A stretch of 64,000 nt of DNA from contig JALJCO010012847.1 in assembly GCA_023101725.1 (NCBI GenBank), positions 1-64,000 on the forward strand, written 5' to 3'. The stretch's first letter is position 1. Each line of letters starts with the position of its first letter. The position numbers and the translations under genes were made by a program. The notes under the pieces are model-generated. The model was not told the DNA's origin. It did not search any database and worked only from the letters and a program-made list of their open reading frames with translations. This DNA is from Atherinomorus stipes (taxonomy: Eukaryota > Chordata > Actinopteri > Atheriniformes > Atherinidae). Shown here piece after piece: positions 32,301 through 47,300 of the stretch.

Positions 32301-35300
32301 ATAAGAGTTCGATGAAAATCATGACATTGATTTTGAATTGTGGTTCAAAAGAAATAAGAAAACACAAAAAATAAAACAAGTAAACAAGCATGATTGGGCG
32401 CCGAAGCTAAAATTTTGTTGAGCAACACTTTGACAGTCACTGCAATCAGGTGATTTCTGTAACGACCAATCAGACTTGTGCACCTGTTGACAGATATGTT
32501 GGTCCACTGTTCATTGGAAAGGTACTCTAATGTGTCTGGGACAGTTTTGTTTGTTTTTTTTAAATTATTATTTCCAACCACAATTCAAAAGCAATATCTT
32601 ATTTCACTAAATTATAATGTTGTAAATTTTTATTTATTATTAGTTTCTTTTGTTTTATGTTATTTGAATTACTGTTGTAAATTTAGCCTTTTCTGTAATT
32701 GTAAGATATGAGGACTGTACATAAAAATGACAGCATAGCACACGGTAACAAAGAATGATATTGTACACTGAACTAAAAGTAACAATTTACCACCTTGTTA
32801 AATGCTGAGTTTGAGTACACTTAAATACCTAATCTTTGTTGGTGAAGATGGTTTTTCTAAGATAAGGAAATCATAAACAGCAATGGGAAAACAAAAAACC
32901 AACTTGAAAAGAATGGGCTCTATGCACAGCTCCACCAGTTCCTGAATTGCAGCCATCTTCTTTGTTTCCTGTCTTTCAATACTGGTTACGCTGATTAATC
33001 CAGGTGTGCCTGACCTCAGTAACCACAACATGCCTGGATTAATCAGTTTGTTTAGTGATGAAAGACAGAAAACAGAAGCTGGCTTAAGTTCAGGAAGTAG
33101 TAGAGTTGTACATATAACCTATTGTGCAAAATATTCATATTTCCCCACTTCCAATCCTCTATATCCCACATAGCCGTCAGCTGCAGCTCATCACTGAGCT
33201 CTTTTCTGTCTATCAGCTGTTTCTTTTTCATCCAAATAAAATGAATAACTAGTAGTAGGTGTATAGCGGTGTTTCTCAATCCTGGACCTCAAGGACCCCT
33301 GCCCTGCACATTTTCACGATGTTCCTACTTTAACACACCTGACTCAGATGAATGGACCAGCTATCAGGGGATCATACTTCTAATTCTTCCTGGGAAAGTT
33401 TACTCCAGTGTGTTGAAAAGACCCATTTTTAAGATATTAACATACTTTTTCTGTTTTCCAGAGTGTGTGAGCTGCTGCAAAGCGGTGCGGTGATGAATAA
33501 GGGTTATCAGCCCCACGAGGGTCACATCCCCTACCTCCTGCAGCTCTTCATAGACTACAACCTGTACGGCATGAACCTAGTCAACCTGGGAGCTGTCAAG
33601 TTCCGCAGGAGCAGCAAAGGTAAGACGGGACTGAAGGGTCATCATGTACGGATGGCGGCTGGTTGACACGTTTTCTTACGTGTGCTGTCTGCTGTTGGGA
33701 GTGTGATCAGCTATGCGCACATGCATCTATGCACACGCATCAGGATACACGGTGTGGACGCAGATCAGCAATGACACGCTGTTGTGTCAATCAGATGAAT
33801 AATATCAGACTAAAGACCTTGTAGTGGGGGTGTTTGTTTTATTGGGGGGGGAATCGGTACTCTGTATCTGCCGATACAGACTACCGATCCGAGTACCTAA
33901 TTAATGGAGATAAGTGAAATACGTGAAAGTTGTTTCTTTTCTTTCTTTTTCCTTTTTGGTTTGGTTATTTGTTTAAAAAAGAGAAGCATCTCTGCATGCG
34001 TAGGTGTGATGCGGGCATGTTTGTTTGTTGCGAGCAATGATTGTTCGACCCTAGGGATGTAACGATATGAAAATTTCATATCATGGTTATTGTGACCAAA
34101 ATGATCACGGTTATCATTTTTATCACTGTATTATTGAAATACCCCCCAGCATCTTTAAATAAATCCAAAATGGGTCTAAATGTTTACTTTGTCCTTTTTG
34201 AAGGGGGAAAAATCTCAAGATTACTGTACACGTAGATGCCTTCATTGTCTTCCGCCATGTTTTCATAAATTAAACATTGCAAACTGGGACTGCTGCTGCT
34301 TTTCCAGCCAATGAGCAGCATCACTAGGAGTTTTTCAAAGTGCAGTAATCAGTCACGGTAAAATTGGTGATTTTTATCACGGTTAACCATTTTACCGGTA
34401 ATCGTGACATCCCTATTCAACCCACAACCTCCGGAGCTCGTGTGTGGGTCGAGACGCCGGGCTGGAGACGCCAGATCATGTCTGTGACAGTGCATCGCTG
34501 TGAAAGCAGCCTGCAGGCTTATTGGGCTCCGGCTAGGGCTGCATGATTCTGGGAAAAATGTGTCATGATTTTTTTTTTTTTCTTTTGCTTAAAAACTGAG
34601 ATCACGATTCTCTGGCACGATTTTTTTTTTTTTTTCCCAAAAAGTTTTTATTGCAGATATAAACTTTAACAAAACAACCTATTCAAAAAGGTATTCAGTA
34701 TAAAGCATGTTTGCACAAGAGCTTTGTTGGAGCACTTCTTTGGCAGATGCATAGTTGTAGTTCTTTACCATTGGTGAGGGGGTGGGGAGGCAACAGCAGT
34801 GCTGCATTTAAGGGCGCTTGAAAAAAAATCTGGGAAGAATGGAAACTTTTATTTGTGAGGCAGCTCATGATTAAAAATGCTTCAGAATCGTTGTGGGTAG
34901 AAATGAGATCATATGCATGTGTGAATTGGGATCACTATTTTTAAACGATTTATTTTGCACCCTAGCTCCGTCAGTGCCCTCTGAAATAAAACTGTAATTT
35001 AACATTAAACAATCATCTGACTTCCCTCCTCCTCACAAAAAACATTGATTTAATATGGACTTCTTTCGTAAGTGTCCTTGGTATAAGCGGGATATTACCT
35101 CATAGGAAATAAGATAAATAAAGCTTACAATAAATCGTTAGAAGCTTATAAACGGCCTCTGATGCAGCTGCAGTTTGCTGTATTTTGGCAATGCTTCATC
35201 ATGATTTTATTTAAACTCATACCAGCTTAACGAACACAAACTTGGAAAGTGTAGGAAACAGAATTAGCAGTAAACTTACCACCAACAAAGTGAATCCTGA

Positions 35301-38300
35301 ATGAAATGTCCGAAAGTGTATGTATGTATGTGGGAACCGCAGGTCCAATGGGAGGGAGGGAGAGAGAGAAGAAGAAAGTCCGCTCCGACCGCCGCCAACG
35401 TTTTGAAAAGTATCCCAGGAACATGATACCTGTCAGATATATTTTCTGTCCTCGTGTAACAGAAAGCGTCTTGTGATTTTAAAAAAAGATGTAAACTCGA
35501 AGCCGCCGCTAATGTGGAAGAGTGTTTTCTGCCAGCATGGCGGCGTAAACACAGCAAGTCAAGTGACGTCTAGTATCAGGTGCTGTCAGGGGCGAGTATT
35601 TCACGTGTACGGCAAAATAGGCCAGTAGCAGTATCAGAGCGAGTACCGATACTGGCATCGGTATCGGGACATCCCTAGCAAAAACAGAAACCAGACTGTA
35701 TGAACTTGGTGTTATGTTCATCAGTGTGAGCATGTTTCTTTGTAAATGAATAAAAAACCTAATATGTAGGTGTGAAATGTTTCTGAATTCCCCGCCTCCT
35801 GCAGTTGCACCCTTACAAACCCAGCCCCCCTTCAGCTGATTTCCAGCTTTGTTTGAGCTACTTCTAATCTCAGACTGGTGTTTGTTCGCCTTCGCCTCGC
35901 TCATGTTACAGCAGGACTGAACTCACTCAGGACAGGAAATTCCTCACCTCGGTTTAATAAAGTTCCTTTATAAAGACCTTCACGCTCGACTCTCCTCCAA
36001 CAGAGGCAGGGTTCCCATGTTTGATCCGCCTCTGCTGATGCAATCAATGGAAATAAGGTTTTAATGCACCACACAACAAAGAAACCCAAATACCCCAGTA
36101 ATGGCTACACCTGTTCACATTTTCCTCTCCCCTCAAGTCCCGGCTTCAAAGCCGGGTCTTAATCTGGGATCAGACGGCAGAAGGATGAGGTGCTGCTTCC
36201 ATCTGAAGATGAATGGAGCCATTCGTGTTTTCACATCCATCACACAGCTTCAACTCTCAGAAAGTTTCCAGAATACCAGAATTTATTCTGCTATTGTCTC
36301 CTGAGACAGAACCATGATGTCACTCACTTATTATGTGATATTCAGATAAGGTTAGAAGATAAAAGGCTGTCAGAGTTCTTCTCATAGTTGTTTTTATTCT
36401 CCCTTTTCTAGAATAATCTTAGATTAGGGAAATCTACTGAATAAAAACTTGCAGCTGGGTTTAAAGACAAAAATGATCTCATGTCATCCAACCTTACTGA
36501 AGTCTCAACAGCAGCAACCAGGAGGGATGATGGAGAAACTCTTCATCCATGTTTCTTTTCCAGAGGAAGCAACAGGAGACCAAGACCGACCAACTTCCAG
36601 CTGCCGTCCAAGCATCAGCCCCTGGAAGAGCCCCTGTACCTTCAAGTTCAACGACAGCACCCAGGGGGGCACATTTGTCCGCTGGGAGGAGAACGCTCTA
36701 CCTAGGTGAGTTTACCTGCTGTACAGCGTCATCGACAACCTGGCCTGACAGTAGGGCTGGTATTAACTAGTCCAGCGATGGATCGATTTATTTTCCTGCG
36801 ATCCAACCACATTGATCTGTGCTCAGCAAATTGTTAATAAATCGTTTTAAAAGTACTTAATCGATTATACCAAAATTGGGAAATAACACATTTAAGCATG
36901 GTATGGTTGGTAAATTATTATAAAATGGCTAATTATTGAAAATAATACCTTAAAAGGTTAACCTCCTGTTGATTCCATCTGGAGTGTTGGTTGAACTAAA
37001 AATAAAACGTGAATGTATTTGCCATTTACTCTTGTTTACATGTTTGTTTATGCCCATATTTGTTCATATTTTGCCCAAGTTCCTTAAAAGAAACAACAAT
37101 AATCTAGGAAACTTCCCCTGCTCTGTCCAGTACGCAGGTTTTTACTTCAGTCACACCAGTTACGTTTTTGGTTAAAGATGTACTGAATCGATTTCAAGTC
37201 ACTGGCTGCGTTTAGATGGACCCAAATATACCGATTGCTTTCGATTAACTGCGACAGACTGGCGACCTGTCCAGGGTGTACCCCACCTCTCGCTTGATAA
37301 TAGCTGGGATAGACTCCAGCAACCCCCGCGACCCTGAACTGGATAAGCGGTACAGAAAATGACTGACTGGCTTTCGATTTAAAAGCTTTTTGGAATTAAA
37401 ATGATCCATGTAAACGCCTCTCTTTCAGAACGAAAAGTGCTGAACCGAATGAATTTTCATTTAGTTTCATGGGGGTAGAATATTCCTTTCCCCAAACTGA
37501 ACGGGGTATCACATAAACGCTGAATCAGAAAGTTGTGAGGTTGCGCTCTTACAGCGCATGCTTCGACAAGACGTCAACGTGCAACGAGTGATGTTTCCTC
37601 ACTTTGATAGATGGCTGTGAACAACGTAATTCCCTGGACAGAAACGCAAAGTTTGTTTCTTTTACTGAAACGCTGTCTCTACGCCTTTTTCTCTTGGTTG
37701 TCTGCAGTAGGAGCGCATGAGGATCAGCTGCTGGATTAAAGTCCTGCAGAAACTACAACAACCGTGACAATCAGTTTTTAGACCTCCGTCTTTATTAAAT
37801 AACATGATGCAACATCATTCTGCTCAGGTCAGACAGAATTATTCTGAATAAATATTGGCGCATGTACAAGATCCAGATCGGAATGAATTCGTTCCCATGT
37901 AAACAGCTGCCCTGAAATCCTCAATCAGACTGATTTTGTACCGAAAGGGAAAAAAGTCTCCGTGTAAACGTACCTGAATCGCATCGTTCTAAATGAACCG
38001 ATATGTCAGTGAATCGAATCATTATTAAAATGAATTGTTACCCCCCTAGCCGGTATCACCACCAGTTTCTAACATCCTGATTCAGTTCAATTTCAGTCAA
38101 ATCGATTGGATTCAATATCGATTCGTTTCCAGATGTTTATGTAAAACAAATTTCTCTTGAATATTACAGACATTCTCAGATAACTGTTCTTATGAAACTC
38201 TGAGCAGTTACATGACCATTAAAATCAGATATCTGGGAGTAATCAGATTACTATTAATAATCTGATCTGACGCATCTACATGCACTTCTGAAATATCATA

Positions 38301-41300
38301 TTCCAAAGATGGTTGTCTGCATTTACTAGTCAATTATCGAATGTATTTTGGCGGACTTGCATGCGTGGTGATGTCACTTCCTGTTATTTTCCAAACATTG
38401 TGCGTGTGTTGAACAAGGTGGAACCTGCGGTCTTAGCGTTAGCTGCTAATGCGAGCACTAATAAGCTGCTAAATAGACTACGGGTGAATTATGTGACATC
38501 ATCTCAGAGAGAGAAGCTGATTATACGAAAGCAACAGGAAACTTTTCAGGTGTGCTGAAGCTGAGATTTCGCAGAGCATCAGTAAGTCACACCAGAGTCG
38601 CGTCGCTGTAGTCACCGGAAAAGGAAACGTATAAAAATAAATAATTAGTCTCATAGTTTGATGAATCCATTCTGGATTATTACGCTGCCGATGCCGTTTA
38701 GCAGTGACAACATATTACGATCGCTCTGTGTTGAAATTTAATGCGGAAAAAACTTTTCAGTTTCTGTCCGGTTTTTTGACACGCAGCACCCCCACAAAAG
38801 TTATATAAAAATGTGCGTCTGGTCGATAATGTGCCATCTTTCTCGCTGCGCGACAGTCTTATGATGTTTATGCATTTTGCAAAAAAATTGCAATTTTTTT
38901 GTCCTATTGGAATGAGTGGGATTTGGCTGAAATCAGCCAAAAACCCAGGTCACTTTGGAGCTCTATAGCTCAGAGGTACTGTCACATAGAAACTTTATTC
39001 AAAGGTTAAACTGATCACAAAAGAGCAAACTTTTACAGTCTGAAAGGACATATAAATATCTTTTATAGTTTTAACACAATCGTGAGATACATTTTGGTTA
39101 AAAATGGAACAATCCTGACAATCCCTCTCTAGTCGCACTCTGACTTTAACATTTTCCAACTTGAAACAATGGCCAGCAACTCCTGAAGCTTTCATCAAGC
39201 AGACACAAATAATATATGAGAAGAAAGATTATGGTAGTGGTGTCCAAAGTCGGTCCTCGAGGGCCGCTGTCCTGCAGGTTTTTCTTCCTTCCTGCTTCAA
39301 CACACCTGAAACAATTAAATGAATCTAACAGCCTATGAAGTTCTGCACAATTACTCATTATTTTCAGTCAGGTGTGTTGGATGAGGAAGACATGGAAAAC
39401 ATGCAGGATTGTGGCCCCCAAGGACCAGAGCTGGAGACCCCTGGATTATGGTGTCAGCTTCATTTGTACCCCGCTCCGATGGCACCCAGACGCACAGTTT
39501 TCAAGCTACGGCTCTCCAAAGCTCACAAAGTCAACTTTTCTCTCTACTAACTCCCCTTCTACAGAACATTTAATGTCTTTGTCTTGGCCGTTTGCAGCTC
39601 CTTGGTCCTGGATGAAGTGGAGAGACAGAGCACGTGCGAGCTGGAGGTGGACGCTGTCGCTGTCGACATCCTCAACCGCCTCGATATTGAAAGTAAGACC
39701 CCTCAGGACACGGTCTCCGCCTCCGGTCTTGGCCTGCATGGTAACTGTTTACAGCAGTCCACTCAGATGACTGATGGGGCTGCTGCTCTGGCCACCTCCC
39801 TCTGAGAGCCTAAACACATCAAATCCATTATCAGACCTGAACATGAACCCCGTGGAGCTGACCTCACACCTCCTGTCGCAGGGGAGCAGAGTGAGGAGGA
39901 GGCGAGGGAAGAAATTGATCTGGGATGGTGATGTGCGAAGCTCCCAGAACACATGCACACATGCAGCCTCCGCTTCTGAAGGAGGCTTTGTCGTCATCGT
40001 ACACACAATATACAACAAAATTTAAAAGATTTAAACTCTTGCAGTGCAAAAATAAAAGTAATAAATACGAAGTAATAAAACGGTAAAAACTACATAAAAA
40101 ATCTTTTACGAAAGGAGCCAGTAAGAATATCATTTACAGTTGGGAGAATGAGCGTGACAACGAACAGCATACCTACTACATTTAGACATGAATCAAATGA
40201 CATAAGGAACATAAATCTTGTATTCTCTGCACCTTGTTGCAAAATTAAGGGAATAAGCACATCATTTTTTCAATTAACCCTCACGTCCTCACCAAGTCAC
40301 CAAAACTACATGAAAAAACAAAACACATTTATCTTGTATTGCTGCAGTGACGTTCAATTGTCTAATTTTATATACTCTTGCATTATTTTGTATCAGTACA
40401 TTTGTTTGAATTTATAAACATGAGTACAACATTTTATTTCCTCATTCAACACATTCCATCTCTCAACTCAATAAACCGAGGGACACTTCTGCTGCATTTC
40501 TGTCTGTTCAAACCTGATTCAAAAATTAAGAATACTCCTCTGGCGAGCAGCCGGGTTACAGAACAGAATAATAAGTGATCTGATTGGTTGTATTTACTTG
40601 ATGGACAGATTTAATACAAACATAATGCTTTTGACATGTGCAGTGCGTCCTAGCTTGGAAGAAGAGAAGTTTTCCCTTTTTTTCATTTATAATCTTTTGA
40701 CCGTCAGAATCCTCAGTAATTATTAACTCTTTCAGTTTCTAATTCAATTCAGTTAAATTCAACTTTATTTGTATATCGTCATTTCATGACAATGTCGCCT
40801 CAGGGCGCTTAACAGACAGAAACATTCAAGTCAGATTCATAATAGCCTAGCTAAGGAAGCAAACAGATTGGATCGAATCTTGACTTGACCTGGTCCAATG
40901 CCCCTTCCTGAGCAAGCACGGAGTGGTGGCGACAGTGGGAAGGAAAACACCCTTTTAACAGGGAGGGAAAACCTCCGGCAGAACCCGGCTAACAGAAATG
41001 TTGCATCCTCCACAGCTCCTAGTTTGTAAGAAGAGGGGTTTTCTGTTTTAATTTATAATCTTTTGACTGTTGAAATGCTCATTAATCACTAACTCTTTCA
41101 GTGGCGATTAATAACACAACCATATAAGCGGCTGAAGCACGTGATTATGAACGGATCCACTATGGATCCGGGGCAAAGGTGCAGCTAAAGCTTTAGGTCT
41201 GCCTTTGCTCCACCTGACACCAGAATTTCCAGTCAGAACGCGGATCATGGGCAGATCCATTTGCTATCTGGGGTTGCCCGGCACAGTCCTGTTCTGTTTT

Positions 41301-44300
41301 GCTTCCGCTGTCTTCCCTGAATCTGCTACATCATGCAGCCCCCACGTGCGTCAAGCATGCACAGAGACAAAAACTCCACAGAAATGATCGGAATGAGGGT
41401 TTACATGCCCATTTTTGTCTGATGATCGGATCGTAAAAAGGTTTAAACCGTCCCTCTCGATCGGATTGAAAGTCCTTTCCGATCAAGGCTGGTTGGATCA
41501 GCTGACGTGTACATGACGCATTTTTATTCTGAGTGGTGTTTGATTGGATCAAAATTGCGCCATGTAAACGCAGCTAATCAGATTGGAAATTCTTTCTTAA
41601 GGCCGATCAGCTGCCTGTTTACATGATGTATTTTTATTCTGATTGGCATTCAGTCCGATCTAAACTGCTCCATGTAAACAAGCCAATGACCCATAAACTT
41701 ATGGACAAATTTATTACAGACGTAGTGCCTATAACATGCACAATGCCCCCTAGCTTGGAAGAAAAGCAGTTTTCTTTTTATAAATTCATAATTTTTTGGC
41801 CATCGAAATGCTCAATAATAATGAACTTTTAAAGTTTCTAACAAAAACGTTGCTTCCACCACAGTCCTGTTCTGTTTTGCCACAAAAACGATCAGAATGA
41901 GTGTTTACATGCTTGTTTTTTCCTGCTCATCAGATCTCTCAATCAGATTGGAAATTCTTTCTGATTGAGACCAATCAGATCAGCTGACATGTTTACACAA
42001 GGCTTTTTTATTCTGACTGGCGTTAGATCGGATCAAAACTGCTCCACGTAAACGCCACTACTGACGTATAAGACTTTCAAATAAGCCAATTTTAAAACGG
42101 CAAAAATAATCATAAATTTTGCCTTTATTCAAACATTCTAAATATAATGTACACGCATTTAATGCAATAACCCCAATTAAGAGATTTTATTGTGTTTAAA
42201 ATTCAGTTAACAGGGCTCCACCTTACAAAATAGTCATTGGGGTGACCGTAGTTAATTTAAAAATTAACATATTTCTTCAACATTAGTAGTACTTTGACAA
42301 GTATCAGTATTAAAAGAAGCTGTTTAAGAAGCACAGGCTTGTGTGCCCTTTCATTTTTTAAAAATAATTATTTTACAAGTTTATTCTATATTGCCACGGT
42401 CTTCCTCATGATACAATTTCAATATATGTTTTTGCTGTAAAACCCTTCAAAACCGTTTTAAAATGTAAACAGATTATATGCACTTAACCATGGTTTGTTC
42501 CTGATTAATACTTGAGTCTTAACTTAAAGATATTTTCTTTTGAATTTAGTGCAGTTATTGCAAACCGCTGGTCACCCCACATGTGAGATGGTCGCCTCAA
42601 ATGATTAGAAAAGGGTAGTTTAAAGTCTATACAACTGATTGGATCCCTTATTCCAGCATCCATGTAAACACGTCAGTTGTTTGACATTTTAACTGGTGAT
42701 GATGATGATTATGATGATGATGAAGTGAGCTGAGGTTCGTGTTTGTGTCCAGATCAGATCGGCAGGAACCCGGGTCTGCAGGCCATCTGGGAGGATGAGA
42801 AGCAGAGGAGGAGAGAGAAGAACCAGGCCTCTCAGATAGAAACGCCCGTGTCACAAGGTGAGAATGGAAGTGATTGATCGTTGATCAGGAAGCGGAGCGT
42901 CAGACACGCTTCCCTCCATCAGATTTAACTCCTTGTTCTCCAGCAGCTTCTTTGCTCTGTTGCTGTGGAGTCAAATCAAAGCTTCATCATTATTATCTCT
43001 CACGATGCAACTTCATCTTCTAAACAAGACTGTATTTGCTACGCAGAGTGTTATCCTCACACATGAAAAGTTGCCATGGAAACAGCAATGATAAATAATG
43101 ACAGACAGACCTGCTGCAGCGTTCTGAGGTTGTTTGCTTCCACGTCATTTCATAGATTCTGGTTTTATACAGAAAACGTCTCAGGTTTCCACAGATGCTG
43201 TTGCCATCCAAAATGTGTTAACCCTTAAAACTCCAAGCCAGCTTTTGCTAAACTTGTTTTTTGTTTTGTTTTGTTTTGTGTAAGAATATACGTTGAACCT
43301 TTCCTCATCTGCATATCATCTCTCCATTTTGTTTTTCAGGCATTGAAACAAACACACAACAGAAACTATTTCCATGTTTCCATGTTTCCTCATTTCCAGT
43401 TGTTTCTGCTTCTTTTTACCTTCTATCCTCACAAACCAGCTCCACCTCAGCTGCAGCAGAAAGCTCTTCTTTCTTTATTCCAGACATAGAGGAGCACTAT
43501 TTTCTTCTTTTCAGACACACATAGAACTTTCTGCTCACTTGTTGATCTTTGGCTGCTCCTGATTGGACGTTGCCGTCAGTTTAAGCTCTCTGATTGGTAG
43601 AAAGTTTGACAGGAAGTGTCTTCATCATCATTTTCGGGTCTAAACAGAGGTCTCTCAGCAACATAGTTGTGATAGTGATGTTTTTATGCTGAAAATGGGA
43701 TAAATAATGTTGTCATTTAGTGACTCATTTTTCTGATGTGTTCCAGATCGATGTTTTGTCACTTCAACGGAGAGCGAGAAAATGTTCATGAAGAGGCTGA
43801 AGGAGATTCTGAAGGAAAAGGAGTTTGATGTGTAAGTTTGAGATGGGAGGGGGGTAAGTTTGCTACAGACTCTGTGAGAAGGCCACAAAATCAAGTTTGT
43901 TTTGGTCCAGTCTACATGTTCCAGGAGAAGCTTTGTCTGTCGGGATGGTGATAACTGCTTGGGGGGGGGGGGGGGGCTGGCTGTGTTGACTCAGATTGTC
44001 CGTGGCAGGGCGGGGTTGTGCGTATGGTGGTGTCCATGTGTTCATTCAATCTCACATATGCAGAAATGTTGAGGTAACAACTCTCTGCCTCAAGCTTCCC
44101 CACATTAACCCCGCCCACCTCAAATGTTCAACCAATCACACAGTACTTCTTCCCACGAGAAGAAAGTTCTGCTCAGCTGATGTGTCGAAAACAAGCCGCA
44201 AGTCATGGCCGCGAGAACAAAGTGTCATTTTGTTCTCGCGGCCATGAAAATAAGAATAAAGTTCTCGCTTCTCGTGTATTATGTAGCAGGCTTTACACCT

Positions 44301-47300
44301 TCGTTCCTCTCTGTGTGTACAGCCTGAAGTATTTCCTGTTATAAAGTCCAGTTGACCCAGCAGTGTGTGAGCTGCTGCATCTCATCCAGATGGTTTCTAT
44401 TCACCAAGCTCTGATATCAAACAGCAGCGGGGGAGGAGGAGGATGGATCACACAGCTCTCTGTGTTAACAATCACTTCCTGTCTGCTGCTTCTCTCACTC
44501 TAAGAAACAGGAGTTTCTTGGAAATTTCTCATGTCCTGTTACTTTGAACATTAACAGTTTCACCATTGTCTTGTTTTTACTTGTTTATTTAATATCTCCA
44601 AGATCTGTAAACCACAGACAATTTTTGGAAGCTGCAATTTTAACCTGTAGCATAGCAAAGCAACGAGGAGAAACTTTGCTAAAAGACTCTACAAAGCATC
44701 AGCATCCAAACCAAACACAGATCACACACCAACAACTTGTTAAAACTGCAGGAAAACTGCTCAGTTTTATCTGCTACTGTAGTACAGTTCCTGATCAGAC
44801 GTTACTTTACTTGTTTTTAGGATTACTTTCTTATTTCTAGGACTACTTTGCCCATTCTTAGGATCACTTTGATCATTCTTAATGCTGCATTCAGCCCGAT
44901 TGCAGCAGGGGTGACAGGTTTCCATGCAAAGTCTATGTAAACGCACGTCAAGGAGCGTCGAACCTTCTTGCGGCGCGTTTTGGCGTTCAGCGCGTGTGAC
45001 ACGCAGAGCGGCAACGCCAGAGTTGGCGTCAACCAATCCGAGAGACTCAGCATGTCTTAAGCTAGGTACACACTACAGGATTCCTGAGACCTTCACAGAT
45101 GTAGAGACCACACACTTGATGATTACAAAAGTCAAATCACACACGATTTGCCTCTTCTGATCATATAGCGTGGGGTGTACATGACGGAGAACACACCACA
45201 CTAACTGATTGGTCAGCAGAGAATCGGCTCCTTCACTGTCAACATTCAAAATCTCGTGATATCAAACGAGACTTCGTGACGAGACTTCGCTGCGAGACTT
45301 CATGACGAGACTTTAGCGTAAACAAACGTAGCGCACTTTTCAGTCCCTTTCATTGTGGAAAAAAACATGCATACATAGAAAAAAACATTGTGGAAAAAGT
45401 CAGAGAGAGTAATAAGAATGCGGGCTGTATGACCGCGAGTTGGAGGTAAATAAATATGGCCACAAACATTAGATAACTTGGAGATCAGGGCTGTAAGCTA
45501 ATGGCTATGTGTTCTTTGTTTGTGTGTTTACTTCCTTTTCCGTCAGTCAGCTGTTAGTCAGCTGTTTGTCACCTGTTAGCTCTTGCGTTTTGATTGGCTG
45601 TTGTTACGGGAGCCTCCACATGATTTCCCAATGAGAGCAGCGTTTTTGATTTTGCACAGCTGTGAACACTGTGCATGTTCGGGTCCTTTCGGAACACCAC
45701 ACACACCAGGATTTCAAGTCGCAAATATTAAACATGTTCATTATCTATGATCTCTCCTTCCGAGGCCTTCCGAGCGGATCGGACCGGACAAAATCCCTCA
45801 TAACTCACATCACAGCATGAGAAGATCAGATGCGATGTTTTTTGCAAACATCCGACAATCGGACCTTTGCTGGCTTTGATCGCAACGGGAAGATCGGGAC
45901 ATAAACCGGGCTGATTTTCCTGTAGTGTGTACCTGCCTTTAGTCCCGTGACACAGACGCACATTTTCTGACAGGACGGGAAATACCGAGGAGACCCGGGG
46001 AATCTCCTCACTCCACGGAGACAGTGGAGGATAAACTCTGATCTGAGTCCGGTCTCGGGTTTCCAAACGGCAGGTTGATGACCTGCTGTCCCGATCGGAT
46101 TAATGAGCTCATAATGCCGTCCCGATGCGGGACTGCAGTTCGTTAAACTGGGCCGGATAGGACAAAAGCTGAAAGCACCCCAGTCGGTGTGCAGTTCCTG
46201 GAGTAATCGGTGAAACTAACTCCACTCAGAACACCTCTGAAAAGTCTGTTTAATCTAGACACGGCGCAGAGATTCCCGGTGGCATCGTTCTCTGGCCTCA
46301 TGGAGCAAATAAAGCCAAGCAGCTGCTCAGTTTCATCCACCGTTATACAGAGACAGGCAAAAGAAAACAACCGGGTCCATCACCACATTCCGGACGCTCT
46401 TGCCTCGTGTCACGCACATCAACAGCTTTTTGGTCTCGAATGTCAGCGTCTGATTTTAACGTGAACCAGCATCAAACTTTAGGTGTCAAGCTTGTTTTGC
46501 AGCTGACAAGGCGTTCCGTCTGTACGCACCCTTAGACGTAGATGATGGCCTGCACCAGCCTTTTCCAAACTGGGGGTCTCATGATAATTTAAGAGGGTTG
46601 CCAGATTATTGGGCAACAAATGAAATCAGTATTTATTAGGCTTGTCAAAATTAATGTGCTAATACAGGGAGATTTATCTGAGAAATTGGAGTATTGATTT
46701 TCTTAACAACTAAATTATCCTCATCCCTCTGGAATCTTTGATCCACACAAGGCTGTTCCAGTAACAACTGGTTTGGTCTGTTTGTTTGTTTCCTTTCCTG
46801 AGTGGAAATAAAAAAACGAACAAACAACTGGTTTAAATTGTTTCCTTTTCCTGGTGGAAGTTTGCTTACATCTAGCATGCCAGCTTCCTTCATGAAAGTG
46901 AGGGCAAATGTGGTGGTGACGCTTCTGTCTCCTCGGCCTGCAGTTTCACCGCTTCGTCTGTTTCATCACATCTAAAGCAGTGATGGAGGGGAAAGGGGCG
47001 TGGCTTCCTGGTGAAACATGTTAATTGCTGCAGTAATCCCCTGATATCTGCCAGGCTTCCTCCCTCGCCGCTGGTAAAGTCGTTAACTAACAGACTAATT
47101 AAGATGCAGTCAGACGGCGGCATGTGCACGACGACTCTCTGGAGACTGCAGAGAAGTCTCACTTCCTGAAGGAGCAGGAAGATTAGGAAACTCAGCAATG
47201 ATGATTTCATCATCTCTGGAAGCTTTTCATCATTTCTGATTGGATCATACTGAGTCTGGAAAGTTTATCCAGACATCCTGTCCGGGTAAGGAGCTGCTCT

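Larger units (their letters stand above)
33843..35677. mobile_element. large hAT-type element hosting two nested hAT MITEs
   Basis: The right end (reversed) starts TAGGGATGTCCCGATACCG and continues gccagtatcggtactcg. The left side has aatcggtactctgtatctg and tgccgatacagactaccg. The left boundary is approximate and no target duplication was found. Elements at 34052-34415 and 34534-34964 are inserted within it. Confidence 0.55.

Noticed and set aside
42690..42725. GATGAT triplet repeat as coding
   Set aside because: It lies in intron 6 just before the exon 7 acceptor, with no frame continuity.
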